Below are positions 62,760 to 64,000 of a DNA stretch of 64,000 bases, one piece after another. Position 1 is the stretch's first letter; every line of letters begins with the position of its first letter. The position numbers and the translations under genes are program-made. The notes under the pieces were generated by a model. That model saw only the letters and a program-made list of their open reading frames with translations, was not told the DNA's origin and searched no databases. The stretch comes from Undibacterium paludis (lineage in GTDB: Bacteria; Pseudomonadota; Gammaproteobacteria; Burkholderiales; Burkholderiaceae_D), in contig NZ_JAKZHX010000005.1 in NCBI RefSeq assembly GCF_022568815.1, forward strand, positions 186,001 through 250,000, read 5' to 3'.

Positions 62760-64000
62760 TCAGTCTCTTTCTGAGAATACGGTTTTCCGGGTAGTAAACA
62801 GGTGATTATTGTCCTGACTATAATTTGCCTTGATGTTGCAGAGCCTCTTGAAGTTGTCTGCAAAATAGGTGTTGGTTTCTATCGCATCATCCTTGAAGCT
62901 GATGAAAGCCCCGCCGCTACCGGGGATGTCGGCATCGCGGCAGGCTTCAATCCAGTCTTCGGCAAGATTGCTCCAACGCCGGTTTGCCACGATGGCCTGG
63001 TTGATTATGCCATGCTGGTCTTCTTTTTCCTGGCCGACGACAGGCTTACCGTTACTGTCAAGGAATTGATTCCACCAGGCCTGGAACTGCAAGATAAAAG
63101 GGCGGTCCCGATAGGGAAACGCGCAGCCAATTCCGGCCTGCTTGTAGTGCTGATAAAAGGGGCCGGCAATCGCCAAAATGGTGATGTATTGCTGAACACC
63201 AAAACGGGTCTTGCTTTCGTCAGGTATGACCAGGGAAGACTGCAAGGTATTGACCAGAGCTTTGCGGCTGTGAGCGCCCCATCCCTTGCGTCGTCTCTGC
63301 CCGCGAAAAAGGAATACATCAAGAAAGCCATCCCAGGGCCAGCGCTGCACAAAAGGGTCAGCCAGACGCGAAGTAATTTTATGTGGCGCCGGGCCACTCC
63401 CTTCAAGTTGTATGCCATTCTCACTCGGCGAACCCTGGAAGATCCTGTCCCATGCTTCAAAAGACTCATAGAACAAACTTCCTACTCCGGGTCCATTCAC
63501 TGAGCCGTGCCCAACCTGCACAGACAGGTCCACTTTAACCTCATAATCTTTGCCAAAATTATTCTTGATCAGTTTCGTTATACCTTCTTTTGGCCCGTCA
63601 AAATAACCATAAAGCGTTGCATCCAGCCTGGCACGTGGATCCGGATTTTGACCTGGCGACAAATGAGCCGCTTTTATCTTGAGGTTGGTCCCTATCAATT
63701 GCGGATAACGTCCATCGGCAATCAGTTCTTCCCAGATTCTGAGAATTTCCACGGTGGGTCTGTCCGGCTTATCGTTGGCATCGACAAACCTGACTGAGAA
63801 ACTGTGCAATTTTTCAGGAAGAAGAAAAGGCTCGAATACCAGCTTCGTCACGATGCCATAACTAAAACCACCACCGCCACGCAAAGCCCATAAGAGCTCG
63901 GCTTTTTGCGTATGCGCCCCATCCGGGTCACTGACCTCCACCACATCCCCGTTACCTAGCACGATGGTGGCGCCGATCAGACGCTCACACCCCATGCCGT
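62760..64000 (-). CDS. FAD-linked oxidase (FAD_binding_4/BBE type), 5' end outside window
   Basis: At least 413 codons, open through the right edge, so the N-terminus with the histidine-linked FAD motif is missing; an internal ATG at 63995 is not the true start. Visible: RLIGATIVLGNGDVVEVSDP (end of PCMH fold), ELLWALRGGGGFSYGIVTKL, and the C-terminal berberine-bridge-type region with CRDADIPGSGGAFISFKD and NYSQDNNHLF. Lower G+C than the neighbouring genes, suggesting transfer. Such enzymes oxidise sugars or alkaloid-like alcohols and amines. Confidence 0.85.
   Translation of the reverse strand, partial: GMGCERLIGATIVLGNGDVVEVSDPDGAHTQKAELLWALRGGGGFSYGIVTKLVFEPFLLPEKLHSFSVRFVDANDKPDRPTVEILRIWEELIADGRYPQLIGTNLKIKAAHLSPGQNPDPRARLDATLYGYFDGPKEGITKLIKNNFGKDYEVKVDLSVQVGHGSVNGPGVGSLFYESFEAWDRIFQGSPSENGIQLEGSGPAPHKITSRLADPFVQRWPWDGFLDVFLFRGQRRRKGWGAHSRKALVNTLQSSLVIPDESKTRFGVQQYITILAIAGPFYQHYKQAGIGCAFPYRDRPFILQFQAWWNQFLDSNGKPVVGQEKEDQHGIINQAIVANRRWSNLAEDWIEACRDADIPGSGGAFISFKDDAIETNTYFADNFKRLCNIKANYSQDNNHLFTTRKTVFSERD

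Overview
The window looks like chromosomal DNA of a betaproteobacterium of the order Burkholderiales, most likely the family Oxalobacteraceae (Undibacterium/Janthinobacterium-like). This is an inference from moderately high G+C, codon use, the density of LysR-type regulators, and the style of the transporters, MarR-EmrAB pump and intergenic palindromes. No rRNA, tRNA or CRISPR array was seen. Both edges cut genes: a DctA-type transporter at the left and an FAD-linked oxidase at the right.

Layout. 1-11.3 kb is metabolic: dicarboxylate symporter, a hydantoinase/carbamoylase-type amidohydrolase coupled to an M20 peptidase-like enzyme, a periplasmic solute-binding protein, a VOC protein, a penicillin-binding-type serine hydrolase, a phosphoesterase and an EamA exporter divergent from its LysR regulator. 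12.3-19 kb is a pore-forming-toxin region. It holds an aerolysin-like beta-pore-forming protein divergent from an AraC/GyrI-like regulator, then a three-gene operon of long helical proteins that look like a tripartite alpha-pore-forming toxin of the ClyA/HBL/Nhe/Mak superfamily. Truncated copies of the flanking LysR and MBL-fold genes and inverted palindrome doublets lie at the borders, so the toxin segments look acquired by recombination. 19.4-23 kb holds an MBL-fold protein, LysR regulator, patatin and a small protein.

23.3-30.8 kb is a retron: a 1112-aa ARM/HEAT-like protein, a translationally coupled SWIM zinc-finger protein, a structured msr-msd RNA locus and a retron reverse transcriptase with YADD, NAxxH and VTG motifs. 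This composition matches what I recall as type XIII retrons. The reverse transcriptase also carries a C-terminal membrane tail. 31-37 kb is ordinary chromosome (TPR, Cache, creatininase, DUF1428, LysR-SDR-tautomerase), ending in a large inverted repeat whose internal stems differ in sequence but keep pairing. 37.8-42.8 kb is a MarR-regulated tripartite efflux operon.

42.9-60 kb is an iron-acquisition region with candidate Fur boxes. It has two NRPS-independent siderophore synthetases around an MFS exporter, then a TonB-dependent receptor. A convergent operon follows (di-haem peroxidase-like lipoprotein, porin, FMN-binding protein, ApbE flavin transferase, small His-rich membrane protein), then a second TonB receptor and a PepSY membrane protein. 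Together these could make and export a citrate-type siderophore, take it back up and reduce the iron outside the cytoplasm. 60-62.8 kb holds a LysR regulator divergent from a putative hydro-lyase and a DMT exporter.
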